64,000 bases of DNA, from the NCBI GenBank assembly GCA_050330205.1, contig JBHJOA010000021.1:99471-163470 (forward strand), read 5' to 3'. The first letter of the stretch is position 1; each line of letters begins with the position of its first letter. The translations under genes and the position numbers were made by a program. Source of the DNA: Pelagibius sp050330205. Lineage in GTDB: Bacteria; Pseudomonadota; Alphaproteobacteria; Kiloniellales; Kiloniellaceae. The notes beneath the pieces are model-generated. The model did not search any database and was not told the DNA's origin. It saw nothing but the letters and a program-made list of their open reading frames with translations. Shown one piece after another: positions 25,478 to 34,607 of this stretch.

Positions 25478-27718
25478 ATGTGGAACGCGATGAACGCAAC
25501 CGACAGCCCGAAACGCCCGATTCTGTCGCGTTGGCCTGCGGCCTTCATCGCCGCCGTGCTGATCGGCACGACGGCGCTGGTGCTTTACGTCGAAGCCAGT
25601 GTTTCCAAGCTGAAGCAGGTGCTGCCGGTCGAGGTGCTGCGCCAGGAGCGTGACGTCGTCTTCATGATCGACGACCTGGCAGCGCTGCAGCAGGCGATCC
25701 GCGACGCGCGCGGCCGCTCGAGCACGGAGCGCCGCCAGGGCATCATCGACCGCGTCGTCCTGATCGAGCGGCGCGTGCGCGACCTGACCGAGACCTATTC
25801 CTTCCGCCAGCAGATCGGCATCGCCGCGATGCACGCGACGCTGCGCCCGGTCGCCGCCGATCTCAAGGTCTGGCTGGTCGAGGGCGTGCAGGGGCTGCCG
25901 CCGGACTCCGAGGTGGTGCTCGACCTTGCCGGCGACCGGGTCTCTGCGGCGCGCGCGCAGATCGTCAAGCAGTTCGGCGAGGCAAATGCAAACGCCCTGG
26001 CCATGCTGCAGGAGGAGGCAAGCCACCTGGAACGATTCCGCGGCGCGCTGATCCTGGTGGTGATCGTGGTCGCTTCGCTGACGGTGGTGCTGGTCGCCTT
26101 CATCTTCCGCGAACGCCGCTCCGAGCTGGCGGCCGCGGCGGCGCAGCAGCGCCTGCGCGAGTCCATCGAATCCCTGGCCGGCGGCTTCGCGCTGTTCGAC
26201 AACAACGAGGAGCTGGTGCTCTGCAACCGGCGTTACGGCGATCTCTACGCCGGCGTGCGTGACATGCTGGTGCCCGGCATGCGCTTCGAGGAACTGATCG
26301 CCGCGGCGGCGCGCTCCGGCAACTTCCCCGAGGCCAACGAGAGCGCCGAGTCCTGGATCCGCAAGCAACTGCAGCATTTCCGCAATCCGGGGCACCCCTT
26401 CGAGATCGAGCTGCGCGACGGCACCTGGTTCCGGGTCGCCGAGCGGCGCACCGCCAACGGCGGCTTCGTCGTCATCAGCACCAACATCACCGAGCTGCGC
26501 CGCCGCGAGTCGGAACTGCGCAGCATCGGCGAAGAGCTGCGCCACAAGAACGTGCTGCTCGATGCGGCCCTGGACAACATGGCCCAGGGGCTGGCGATGT
26601 TCGACGTGAACCAGCGGCTGATCATCTGCAACCAGCGTTTCCTCGACCTCTACGGCCTGCCGCCAAGCATGGCGCGGCCGGGCACCGACCTGGGCGACAT
26701 CCTCGACTACACGGTGCGCACCGAAAAGATGACGCCCGATCAGGCCCGCGACCTGCGCCAGCGCCGGCTGACGACCGCCGCCAGCCTGGAAGAGGCCAGC
26801 ATGCAGGACTTCATGGCCGACGGCCGGGTCATCAACGTGGTCCACCGGCCGATGCCGGGCGGCGGATCGCTGGCCACCTACGACGACGTCACCGGCAGCT
26901 ACAGCGCCGAGCGGCAGTTGCGCCTCGCCAAGGAGGAGGCGGAACTGGCCAGCCGCGCGAAGTCCGACTTCCTCGCCAACGTCAGCCACGAACTGCGCAC
27001 GCCGCTCAACGCCATCATCGGCTTCTCGGAGATCATCAAGGACCAGCTGTTCGGCCCGATGGGCAATCCGCGCTACCGCGAATACGCCATCGACATCCAC
27101 GACAGCGGCACGCACCTGCTGAGCCTGATCAACGACATCCTCGACCTCTCGAAGATCGAGGCCGGCAAGTTCGAGCTGCACGAGGAGCCTATCGATCTGG
27201 AGGCGGCGACCAAGTCGTGCTTCCGCATCATGCGCGACCGCGCCGAGACGGCCGGCGTGATGCTGCAGCACCGCTTCCCCGGCCAGTTGCCGCACCTCAA
27301 GGCCGATCCGCGGGCAGTGAAGCAGATCCTGCTGAACCTGCTGTCAAACGCGGTGAAGTTCACCGATCCGGGCGGCCGCGTCCTGGTCTACGGCAACTTC
27401 AATCCGGCCGGCGACCTGATGCTCTACGTCGAGGATACCGGCATCGGTATCGCCGAGGCGGACATCGCCAAGGCCCTGGCTCCCTTCGGCCAGGTCGATT
27501 CCTCGCTGAGCCGCAAGTACGAGGGCACCGGGCTCGGCCTGCCGCTGACCCGCCATCTGGTCGACCTGCACGACGGCGAGATCACCCTGCAGAGCCGCCC
27601 GGGCCAGGGAACCGAGGTGTCGATCACCTTCCCGCGCCGACGCGTGCTGGAGAGCACCGTGACCCCCTTCGGGGCCCGTCGCCTGGCCGCCGGGTCGGCC
27701 GGCCATCCGGCCGCTTAG
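25478..27718 (+). CDS. membrane sensor histidine kinase with two PAS domains
   Basis: About 746 aa. First transmembrane helix near WPAAFIAAVLIGTTALVLYV, then a periplasmic region of about 160 residues, and a second helix at ALILVVIVVASLTVVLVAF. Two cytoplasmic PAS domains follow (ESLAGGFALFDNNEELVLCN; DNMAQGLAMFDVNQRLIICN). The dimerisation domain has the phospho-acceptor His504 in NVSHELRTPLNAIIGFSEI. The ATPase domain has the N-box NLLSNAVKF (Asn620), DTGIGI and GTGLGLPL. The architecture resembles alphaproteobacterial PleC/DivJ-type kinases. No response regulator gene lies nearby, so it is an orphan kinase. The start is uncertain: ATG at 25478 or 25490. Confidence 0.9.
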   Translation: MWNAMNATDSPKRPILSRWPAAFIAAVLIGTTALVLYVEASVSKLKQVLPVEVLRQERDVVFMIDDLAALQQAIRDARGRSSTERRQGIIDRVVLIERRVRDLTETYSFRQQIGIAAMHATLRPVAADLKVWLVEGVQGLPPDSEVVLDLAGDRVSAARAQIVKQFGEANANALAMLQEEASHLERFRGALILVVIVVASLTVVLVAFIFRERRSELAAAAAQQRLRESIESLAGGFALFDNNEELVLCNRRYGDLYAGVRDMLVPGMRFEELIAAAARSGNFPEANESAESWIRKQLQHFRNPGHPFEIELRDGTWFRVAERRTANGGFVVISTNITELRRRESELRSIGEELRHKNVLLDAALDNMAQGLAMFDVNQRLIICNQRFLDLYGLPPSMARPGTDLGDILDYTVRTEKMTPDQARDLRQRRLTTAASLEEASMQDFMADGRVINVVHRPMPGGGSLATYDDVTGSYSAERQLRLAKEEAELASRAKSDFLANVSHELRTPLNAIIGFSEIIKDQLFGPMGNPRYREYAIDIHDSGTHLLSLINDILDLSKIEAGKFELHEEPIDLEAATKSCFRIMRDRAETAGVMLQHRFPGQLPHLKADPRAVKQILLNLLSNAVKFTDPGGRVLVYGNFNPAGDLMLYVEDTGIGIAEADIAKALAPFGQVDSSLSRKYEGTGLGLPLTRHLVDLHDGEITLQSRPGQGTEVSITFPRRRVLESTVTPFGARRLAAGSAGHPAA

Positions 27719-27803
27719 AGCGCGAACAAAGAGAATCGGCTCGCAACCGCCACTATATATGGTATGCTCCTGACAAATTGGGGGTATATCAGGGGGCGGG
27801 GCC

Positions 27804-28331
27804 GTGAATATGGCCTTCAATCCGGCGAATCTGCCGGATCACAAATTGCAGCGCCTGTACGACTACTGGCGCTCGCGCTGTCGCGATGGGGCCTTGCCGT
27901 CGCGGCGCGACATCGATCCCCTCGACATTCCCGACCTGCTGGCCAACGTGTTCATGCTCGACGTCATCGGCGATGCCGAGGATTTCGTGTTCCGCCTCGC
28001 CGGGTCGCTGGTCGAGGAGGCCTTCTCGATGCCGCTGCGCGGGCGTTCCATCGCCGAGATCCAGAAAGCCGCCGGCACGCCGATCCCGGTGGCCCAGCAC
28101 GTCGAGGTCGCCCGCGGCGGCGGCCCGCGCTACCGCGAGGGCAGCATGCTGGTGGCCGGGCGCGAGCATTGGCGCACCCATCGCCTGCTGCTGCCGCTGT
28201 CGAGCAACGGGGGCAAGGTGGACGTGCTGATGGGTGGCGCCATCTTCCTGCTCGGCGACCGCATCCACGAAACGCCAACGGAGCCCTGGAGCTATGCCCG
28301 CGCGCCCAGCGATCCGCCGCTGGGTTTCTGA
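27804..28331 (+). CDS. PAS_5 domain protein (PF07310 type)
   Basis: 175 aa, a single PAS-like domain: LQRLYDYWRSRCRDGALPSR, RDIDPLDIPDLLANVFMLDV and DFVFRLAGSLVEEAF are the hallmarks of this alphaproteobacterial family. Members include small cytosolic signalling proteins of the MopJ kind, linked to cell-cycle kinases; most are uncharacterised. The GTG at 27804 is preceded by AGGGGG at a good distance; an ATG at 27810 is an alternative. It lies 85 bases after the histidine kinase, same strand; a functional connection is possible. Confidence 0.82.
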   Translation: MNMAFNPANLPDHKLQRLYDYWRSRCRDGALPSRRDIDPLDIPDLLANVFMLDVIGDAEDFVFRLAGSLVEEAFSMPLRGRSIAEIQKAAGTPIPVAQHVEVARGGGPRYREGSMLVAGREHWRTHRLLLPLSSNGGKVDVLMGGAIFLLGDRIHETPTEPWSYARAPSDPPLGF

Positions 28332-28358
28332 TCCCGTCCGCCGGCTTCTCCACGCGCG

Positions 28359-29306
28359 TCAGCTGCCGGCGCGCGCCGCCAAGGCCTCCCAGATTTCCCG
28401 CTGCACGCGGATGTAGCCGCGGCTGCGCACCGCCATGCGCGGCGCCAGCAGGCGGTCGGCCGCCGGCAGGGCGTGGAACGGCAGCGCCGGATGGGCGTGG
28501 TGCGCCGTATGCAGGTTCATGTTCCAGCACAGTGCCCGCAACAGCGGGCTGGTGAGGGTGGTGCGGCTGTTGGCCAGCATGTCGTCGACCTCCGGACAGC
28601 CACTGTGCTCGGCCAGCAGGTAGAGACGCAGGAACGGCTGGCCGAGCAGCGCCGGAAGCACCCAGAGCCAGAGCACCAGCGTGCTGCCGGCGGCGAGGCT
28701 GGCGGCGGCCACCAGCGCGTAGCCTGCGAGGTGCCAGCGCGCTTCGCGCACGATGGCCGGGCGTCGGTGCTCCGTCACGAAGTCCTCGCCGACGCGGCCG
28801 AGCGCGTGGCGGCAGGTGGTGGCGAGGCGCTCGCGCCAGTAGGGCAGTCCGGTGACATGCCACAGGTAGCCGCCACGGCCGGCCAGCGGCGGTCCCGCCA
28901 GTTCGGGGTCGCGCGCGCGGTCCTGGGTATAGCGGTGGTGCTGCAGGTGGAAGGCGCGGAAGTAGTCGGCCGGCAGCAGCAGCAGGAAGCCCGCCGCGCG
29001 CGCCACGGCGTCGTTGAGGGCGCGGCTGCGGAAGGCGGTGCGGTGGATCGTCTCGTGCAGCGGCGCGAAGAGGAACACCAGGACGATGCCGTGGGCGAGC
29101 AGGGCGGGCGCCACCGTCCAAGAAGCCCCGGCCCAAGAAGCCCCGGCCCAGGACCCGCGGCTCCACAGCACCAGCGCGCCGGTGGCGGCGAGCAGAGCCA
29201 GGTGGCCGGCGAGCCGCGCCAGGCCTTTGCGGTCGCTGCGCGCCGCCAGCGCCTTCAGCGCGGCCTGCAGGCCGGCGTCCTCTGCGGTGGCGGCGGGCTG
29301 GGCCAT
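28359..29306 (-). CDS. membrane fatty acid desaturase family protein
   Basis: Di-iron membrane oxidase, 315 aa. The three histidine boxes are HETIH (His84, His88), HLQHH (His120, His123, His124) and HTAHH (His266, His269, His270), with an extra AEHSGCP motif. Hydrophobic segments flank them. It could be an acyl-lipid desaturase or a hydroxylase such as beta-carotene ketolase-type enzymes; the substrate is open. Start at ATG 29306; 11 bases separate it from the fghA stop on the same strand, so it may be co-transcribed with the formaldehyde genes. A small internal repeat encodes WAGASWAGASW. Confidence 0.85.
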   Translation of the reverse strand: MAQPAATAEDAGLQAALKALAARSDRKGLARLAGHLALLAATGALVLWSRGSWAGASWAGASWTVAPALLAHGIVLVFLFAPLHETIHRTAFRSRALNDAVARAAGFLLLLPADYFRAFHLQHHRYTQDRARDPELAGPPLAGRGGYLWHVTGLPYWRERLATTCRHALGRVGEDFVTEHRRPAIVREARWHLAGYALVAAASLAAGSTLVLWLWVLPALLGQPFLRLYLLAEHSGCPEVDDMLANSRTTLTSPLLRALCWNMNLHTAHHAHPALPFHALPAADRLLAPRMAVRSRGYIRVQREIWEALAARAGS

Positions 29307-29317
29307 GGTTCTCCCGG

Positions 29318-30163
29318 TCAGGCGATGAGCGCCTTCGCGTGGTGGCGCAGGTGGTCCTCGATGAAGGTCTGGATGAAATAATAGCTGTGGTCGTAGTCGG
29401 CCTGCATGCGCAGTTCGAAGCGCTGGCCGGCCTCCTCGCAGGCCTCGACCAGCAGGTCCGGCAACAGCTGCTCGCTGAGGAAGGGATCCTCGACCCCCTG
29501 GTCGATGAACAGCAGCGCGTCGGAGGGCTGCTTGCGGATCAGCGCGCAGGCGTCGTAGTCGCGCCACTTCGCCTCGTCCTTGCCGAGGTAGCCGAGAAAG
29601 GCCTTCTGGCCCCAGGGGCAGAGGCTGGGCGCGCAGATCGGCGCGAAGGCGGAGACCGACCGGTAGGTGCCGGGGTTCCTCAGGTGGATGGTGAGGGCGC
29701 CGTGACCGCCCATGGAGTGGCCCATGATGCCCTGACGGCTCATTTCGGCGGGGAAGTGCTCGGCGATCAGCGCCGGCAGTTCCCGGGTCACGTAGCTGTA
29801 CATGTTGTAGCGCTGCGACCACGGCTTCTCGGTGGCGTCGAGATAGAAGCCGGCGCCGCTGCCGAAGTCGTAGGCGTCGTCTTCGCCGGCATAACCGGCG
29901 CCGCGCGGCGAGGTGTCAGGGGCGAGGACCATGACGCCGAGTTCGGCCGCCACGCGCTGGGCGCCCGCCTTCTCCGTGAAGTTCGCCTCGGTGCAGGTGA
30001 GCCCGGAGAGATAGGTGACCAGCGGCACCTTCTTGCCGCCCTTGGCCTGCGGCGGCTGGAACACGGCGAAGTTCATGGTGCCGCCGCAGACCTCGGACTC
30101 GTGGCTGTAGAAGCCCTGCGTGCCTTCGAAGCAGCGCTGCTGGCTGTTGATCGTCAGTTCCAT
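29318..30163 (-). CDS. fghA: S-formylglutathione hydrolase
   Basis: Hydrolyses S-formylglutathione to formate and glutathione, the second step of glutathione-dependent formaldehyde detoxification. It is 281 aa. The triad is Ser150 in GHSMGG, Asp226 in GVEDPFL and His259 in YDHSYYF. LSGLTCTEANF contains the conserved cysteine that controls activity in this esterase family. AAGGGGCGGAA just before the ATG at 30163 is a good ribosome-binding site. It lies 125 bases downstream of frmA on the same strand. Confidence 0.96.
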   Translation of the reverse strand: MELTINSQQRCFEGTQGFYSHESEVCGGTMNFAVFQPPQAKGGKKVPLVTYLSGLTCTEANFTEKAGAQRVAAELGVMVLAPDTSPRGAGYAGEDDAYDFGSGAGFYLDATEKPWSQRYNMYSYVTRELPALIAEHFPAEMSRQGIMGHSMGGHGALTIHLRNPGTYRSVSAFAPICAPSLCPWGQKAFLGYLGKDEAKWRDYDACALIRKQPSDALLFIDQGVEDPFLSEQLLPDLLVEACEEAGQRFELRMQADYDHSYYFIQTFIEDHLRHHAKALIA

Positions 30164-30288
30164 TTCCGCCCCTTGAATGATGGTCCCCAGGTCTCGCGCG
30201 GAGGCCCCATAGGAAACGGCGCTCCCCCGCTGCCGTTCCCCGACTCCGCGTATGTTACCGCTTCCGCCCGTGCGCCGGCACCTCTTCC

Positions 30289-31398
30289 TCAGTAGACCAC
30301 GACGGAGCGGATGGACTTGCCCTCGTGCATGAGGTCGAAGCCCTTGTTGATGTCGTCGAGGGGGAGGGTATGGGTGATCAGGTCGTCGATGTCGATCTTG
30401 CCCTCCATGTACCAGTCGACGATGCGCGGCACGTCGGTGCGTCCGCGCGCGCCGCCGAAGGCGGTGCCCTTCCACACCCGGCCGGTCACCAGCTGGAACG
30501 GCCGCGTCGCGATCTCCTGGCCGGCCCCGGCGACGCCGATGATCACCGACACCCCCCAGCCCTTGTGGCAGCACTCGAGGGCCTGGCGCATGGTCTTGAC
30601 GTTGCCGATGCACTCGAAGGAGTAGTCCGCCCCGCCGCCGGTCAGGTCGACCAGGTAGGGCACCAGGTCGCCCTCGATCTCCTTGGGATTGACGAAGTGG
30701 GTCATGCCGAACTTCTCGCCCAGCGCCTTGCGGGCCGGGTTGAGGTCGACGCCGATGATCTTGTCGGCGCCGACCAGCCGCGCGCCCTGGATCACGTTGA
30801 GGCCGATGCCGCCGAGACCGAACACCACCACGTTGGAGCCCGGCTCCACCTTGGCGGTGTTCACCACCGCGCCGACCCCCGTGGTCACGCCGCAGCCGAT
30901 GTAGCAGATCTTGTCGAACGGCGCGTCCTCGCGCACCTTGGCCAGCGCGATCTCCGGCAGCACCGTGTAGTTGGCGAAGGTCGAGCAGCCCATGTAGTGC
31001 AGGATCGGCTTGCCCTCCAGCGAGAAGCGGCTGGTGCCGTCCGGCATCAGCCCCTGGCCCTGGGTCGCGCGGATCGCCTGGCAGAGGTTGGTCTTGGGGT
31101 TGAGGCAGTACTCGCACTGCCGGCACTCCGGCGTGTAGAGCGGGATCACGTGGTCGCCCTTCTTCAGCGACTTCACCCCGGACCCGACTTCGACGACCAC
31201 GCCGGCGCCCTCGTGGCCGAGGATCGCCGGGAACAGCCCTTCGGGGTCTTCGCCGGTAAGCGTGAAGGCATCGGTGTGGCAGATCCCCGTCGCCTTCACC
31301 TCGATCAGAACCTCGCCTTCCTTCGGGCCCTCCAGCTGGACCGTCGTCACCTCCAGCGGCTTGCCCGCCGCGACCGCAACCGCCGCCCGCACGTCCAT
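30289..31398 (-). CDS. frmA: S-(hydroxymethyl)glutathione dehydrogenase / class III alcohol dehydrogenase
   Basis: Zinc- and NAD-dependent dehydrogenase that oxidises the formaldehyde-glutathione adduct; it also reduces S-nitrosoglutathione in characterised members. It is 369 aa, the exact usual length. Catalytic zinc region ATGICHTDAFTLTGEDPEG with LGHEGAGVV; structural zinc cysteines in CRQCEYCLNPKTNLC; nucleotide-binding GLGGIGLNVIQG. The ATG at 31398 is set by family alignment. It pairs with fghA downstream. No frmR-type regulator is adjacent. Confidence 0.97.
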   Translation of the reverse strand: MDVRAAVAVAAGKPLEVTTVQLEGPKEGEVLIEVKATGICHTDAFTLTGEDPEGLFPAILGHEGAGVVVEVGSGVKSLKKGDHVIPLYTPECRQCEYCLNPKTNLCQAIRATQGQGLMPDGTSRFSLEGKPILHYMGCSTFANYTVLPEIALAKVREDAPFDKICYIGCGVTTGVGAVVNTAKVEPGSNVVVFGLGGIGLNVIQGARLVGADKIIGVDLNPARKALGEKFGMTHFVNPKEIEGDLVPYLVDLTGGGADYSFECIGNVKTMRQALECCHKGWGVSVIIGVAGAGQEIATRPFQLVTGRVWKGTAFGGARGRTDVPRIVDWYMEGKIDIDDLITHTLPLDDINKGFDLMHEGKSIRSVVVY

Positions 31399-31658
31399 CG
31401 TCAGAACTCCCCATTGATAAGGTTCGAATCGCCTGTCGGCACGGCAGTCTAGGCGCCCGGGCGCCACCTCGCCACCCCCCGGCCCGCGGGGCGCGAACGC
31501 CCGGAGCGGCTTTCCCGCTGGGGGCTGGCCTGCGGGCGGGGGCTGCCGCTATGATCCGCCGGCGGTGGGCTTGCCGCCCGTTTCGATCTCAACATGGGCA
31601 TCCGGAGATCACCGCAGCTACGCCACCTGATCCCAACCACCAGCAGCACGGAGGAGAC

Positions 31659-32033
31659 ATGCACCACAGCCGCCTCGCCGCCATCGTCATCGATTCCCGT
31701 ACCGACGACCTCGACGCGGAAGCCAGGTTCTGGGGCGCCGCCCTCGGGCTGTCGGCCAGCCAGCCGGAAGGGTCCGACCGCTACCGCGACCTCGAGGGTG
31801 CGGCCGATCAGCCCAAGGTGCTGCTGCAGCAGGTGGAGCACGAGAGCCGCGTCCACCTGGACATCGAGTCCGACGACATCGAGGCCGAGGTGGCGCGCCT
31901 GGAGGGCCTGGGCGCCAGGCGGGTGGCGCAGGTGAGGAGCTGGTGGGTGATGGAGGCCCCCGGCGGCCAGCGCTTCTGCGTGGTGCCGCCGCAGCGGCCG
32001 GACTTTCCCAAGGGCGCCAACCGGTGGCCGTGA
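31659..32033 (+). CDS. VOC-family (glyoxalase-like) protein
   Basis: 124 aa. A vicinal-oxygen-chelate fold: the first module LAAIVIDSRTDDLDAEARFW, the second RVHLDIESDDIEAEVARLEG and APGGQRFCVVPPQRPDFP. It resembles the Glyoxalase_6 group; the metal ligands and substrate cannot be fixed. GGAGGAGAC directly before the ATG at 31659 is a strong ribosome-binding site and decides the start over the longer frame from 31551. Divergent from frmA, separated by 260 bases without further recognisable features. Confidence 0.8.
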   Translation: MHHSRLAAIVIDSRTDDLDAEARFWGAALGLSASQPEGSDRYRDLEGAADQPKVLLQQVEHESRVHLDIESDDIEAEVARLEGLGARRVAQVRSWWVMEAPGGQRFCVVPPQRPDFPKGANRWP

Positions 32034-32129
32034 GGCCCGCCCGGTTACGCTCCGTCAACCCTTTGGGTCTATGCCTGTAGGATCCGCGGAAGGGGCCGGC
32101 CCGGCCCGCAAGGGGGGCACGGCAGGCAG

Positions 32130-32939
32130 ATGAGGGATCGCGTGATGATGTGGCTTTGGGCCCTGCTCGCCGGCTACGCCTTCGTGGTGGTGGCGATGTT
32201 CGTGGCCCAGCGCAGCCTGATCTACCCGGCGGCGGCGGTGACGCCGCGCATCGCCGACCTCGGCCTGCCGGCGCTGCGCGCGGTGACGACCGAGCCGGAG
32301 CCGGGCCTGCGCCTGACCCACTGGTACCACCCGCCAGCCGGGCCGACCGAGCCGCTGGTGGTGTTCTTCCACGGCAACGGCAGCGACCTCGCCAACTCGG
32401 TCGCCAAGATGCGGCCCTTCGTCGAGGCCGGCTTCGGCCTGCTGGCGACCGGCTACCGCGGCTACAGCGGCAACCCGGGAAGCCCGAGCGAGCCGGGCCT
32501 CAGCGCCGACGCCCGCTCGGTGCACGACTGGCTGACCGCCGAGGGCTTCGGGCGCGAGCGCGTGGTCTACTACGGCGAGTCCCTCGGCACCGCCGTCGCC
32601 GTGAAGCTGGCCAGCGAGCGGCCGCCCTCGGCGCTGGTGCTGGAGGCGCCGCCGAGCTCCATCGCCGACGTCGCGGCGGCGCACTACTGGTACCTGCCGG
32701 TGCGCCTGCTGATCCGCGATCCCTGGGACTCGCTGTCGCGCATCGCCCGCGTCGGGGCGCCGGTGCTGTTCCTGCACGGCGAGCGCGACCCGGTGGTGCC
32801 GGCGCGCTTCGGCAAGAAGCTGTTCGCCGCCGCCGCCGATCCCAAGCAGGCGATCTGGCACGCCCAGGCCCTGCACACTAACATCCTCACCTATCCCGAC
32901 GTGGTCGAGGAGGTCTTCGCCTTCATTCGGGGGCGGTGA
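32130..32939 (+). CDS. alpha/beta hydrolase (ABHD13/Bem46-like), membrane-anchored
   Basis: 269 aa. An N-terminal hydrophobic helix (WLWALLAGYAFVVVAMFVA) anchors it. The oxyanion HGNG motif is in VVFFHGNGSD, the nucleophile is Ser151 in YYGESLGTA, the acid lies in LHGERDPVVP, and the histidine is in QALHTNILTYPDVVEEV. The substrate is unknown. Its 3' end overlaps the convergent TAXI gene by 17 bases. A decayed copy of its C-terminus is found on the far side of that gene (34472-34552). Confidence 0.85.
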   Translation: MRDRVMMWLWALLAGYAFVVVAMFVAQRSLIYPAAAVTPRIADLGLPALRAVTTEPEPGLRLTHWYHPPAGPTEPLVVFFHGNGSDLANSVAKMRPFVEAGFGLLATGYRGYSGNPGSPSEPGLSADARSVHDWLTAEGFGRERVVYYGESLGTAVAVKLASERPPSALVLEAPPSSIADVAAAHYWYLPVRLLIRDPWDSLSRIARVGAPVLFLHGERDPVVPARFGKKLFAAAADPKQAIWHAQALHTNILTYPDVVEEVFAFIRGR

Positions 32940-34302
32940 CCGACGCCGGCGGCCCGTCCCGGACCGCGTCGGAACCTTGGCCGTCGACCCTGCCGTCGAC
33001 CTTGCGGCGCAGATAGTCGATGTGCAGGCGCAGCGTATAGGCGCGGTCGGCGAAGCCCGCCGGGACGTGCACCTGCTCCACCGAACGCTCGATCTCGTCG
33101 AGCCGCTCCGTTGCTTCGGCGAGGGTGATCGAGCGGTCGTTGAGGCGGTCGTCCAGTGCCGCCAGCTCCTTGTACCAGCGGTTCACCCGCGCGCGCATGC
33201 GCCAGCTGTAGAGCGGCGGCAGGATCTTGAACAGCGGGTAGAGCAGCGTCAGCAGCGGCAGCACCATGACCCAGAGGCGGTCGATCAGGTTGGCCGCCGA
33301 GAACGGCATGTAGCGCTGCAGCAGCGGCGGGCCGCGCTCGTAGAACCGCCGCGCCGCCGGCTCCAGCGGATAGGTGACGTGGTCGCCGTTGGGAAAGAAG
33401 CCCGACGGCTCCAGGTAGCCGCCCTGCCGGTGCGTGTCGCTCATCGCCAGCAGCATCAGGTCGATGAGGGCCGGGTGCATCTCCGGCGTGACGACGATGG
33501 TCGCCGTCGGCGCCAGCAGCACGAGATCCCGCGCCGGCAGGTTCGCCGCCAGGTCCAGGGTCCCCATCGGCAGCACGACCTTGGAGAGGTAGGCGTGGCG
33601 CCGCACGTAGGCGTCGGCGCGCTCGAAGCTCATCGGCGTGACCTCCGGCATCGACAGCAGCGTGGCGATGGTCTGCGAGGTCGCGGAGCCGACGAAGAAG
33701 GCGGCGTCCAGCGTGCCCTCCGCGAGGGCGTCCATCGCCTGGCCGCCGTCCATCTCGATCAGCTCGGCCGTCTGCTCCGTGATCCCGTTGTCCCCGAGCA
33801 GCGGCAGGGCCACCGCGCGGGTGCCGCTGCCGGCCGCGCCGACGGCGATGCGCTTGCCGGTGAGCCCGGTCAGGCGGGCCGGCGCCTCGCTGCCGCGCAC
33901 AAAGACCCAGATCGGCTCGAAATAGAGGCTGCCGAGCGAGGTCAGCGCCGGATGTTCTTCGGGCGTGCCGATGCCGCCCTGCATGAAGGCCACCGGCACC
34001 TCGTCCGCCTCGTCGGCGAGCAGGCGGAGATTCTCGACCGAGCCGGCGGTCTGGCGCAGCACCAGCTCGAAACCCTCGCGGCGGAAGCGCTCCGCATAGG
34101 CCTGGCCGTAGGCGAAGTAGGCGCCATCCTCGTGCCCGGTCGCGATGACGACGCGGTCCGGCGGCGCCGGGCGGACGAACTGGTAGGCGAAGACGAAGCC
34201 CGCGACGACGATCAGAACCGCCGGCCCCACATAGGCGATCCGGGTCCAGAGCACGCGGAAGAACCGGCGCAGCTTGGCTTTGGTCTGGCTGCTGGCAGCC
34301 AT
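32923..34302 (-). CDS. TAXI-family TRAP transporter solute-binding protein with membrane segments
   Basis: 459 aa. An N-terminal membrane helix (IAYVGPAVLIVVAGFVFAYQ) is followed by the TAXI binding domain (VVIATGHEDGAYFAYGQAYA, VAFMQGGIGTPEEHPALTSL, GKRIAVGAAGSGTRAVALPL). A second hydrophobic region (LWVMVLPLLTLLYPLFKILP) lies near residue 350, then a long charged helix to the C-terminus. This longer type with a C-terminal membrane part differs from simple periplasmic TAXI proteins. No TRAP permease genes are adjacent, so its transporter partner is unknown; it may act as a ligand sensor instead. Confidence 0.85.
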   Translation of the reverse strand: MAASSQTKAKLRRFFRVLWTRIAYVGPAVLIVVAGFVFAYQFVRPAPPDRVVIATGHEDGAYFAYGQAYAERFRREGFELVLRQTAGSVENLRLLADEADEVPVAFMQGGIGTPEEHPALTSLGSLYFEPIWVFVRGSEAPARLTGLTGKRIAVGAAGSGTRAVALPLLGDNGITEQTAELIEMDGGQAMDALAEGTLDAAFFVGSATSQTIATLLSMPEVTPMSFERADAYVRRHAYLSKVVLPMGTLDLAANLPARDLVLLAPTATIVVTPEMHPALIDLMLLAMSDTHRQGGYLEPSGFFPNGDHVTYPLEPAARRFYERGPPLLQRYMPFSAANLIDRLWVMVLPLLTLLYPLFKILPPLYSWRMRARVNRWYKELAALDDRLNDRSITLAEATERLDEIERSVEQVHVPAGFADRAYTLRLHIDYLRRKVDGRVDGQGSDAVRDGPPASVTAPE

Positions 34303-34471
34303 GCGGGACGCACTCCTCTCCTGGCCCGGAACGAACCGGCCGCCAGAGAGTAGTCGATTCTCGCGGCAACGGGGAGCGTTAGTGGTCCGTCGGCGGCGTT
34401 TGCGGCGGCGCTGAGATGCCGGCGGCAGGCGTGTCCGCGTCGTCCGGTGCGAGTTCCGGCCGGCGGCCCGG

Positions 34472-34552
34472 CACGTCGAGGCGCTGCACAGCGATGTGGT
34501 GAACTATCCGGGGGTTGTTGACGACGTGCTGGCGTTTATTCGGGGCAGGTGA
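34472..34552 (+). pseudogene. C-terminal remnant of a second alpha/beta hydrolase
   Basis: Read in frame to the TGA at 34550-34552 it gives HVEALHSDVVNYPGVV, then DDVLAFIRGR. The intact hydrolase at 32130-32939 ends HAQALHTNILTYPDVV, then EEVFAFIRGR: 15 of 26 residues agree, in phase with the stop. No start or upstream hydrolase sequence is found before it. It is best explained as the leftover of a duplicated or related gene. Confidence 0.65.
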
Positions 34553-34607
34553 ACGGACCGCAAGCCGCGCGCCGAATTGCCGCTTGCATGCTTCTCGATC
34601 CTGCCGA

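Noticed and set aside
25304..27295. Minus-strand frame of 663 codons opposite the histidine kinase
   Set aside because: The kinase on the plus strand has all catalytic motifs; the opposite frame has none.
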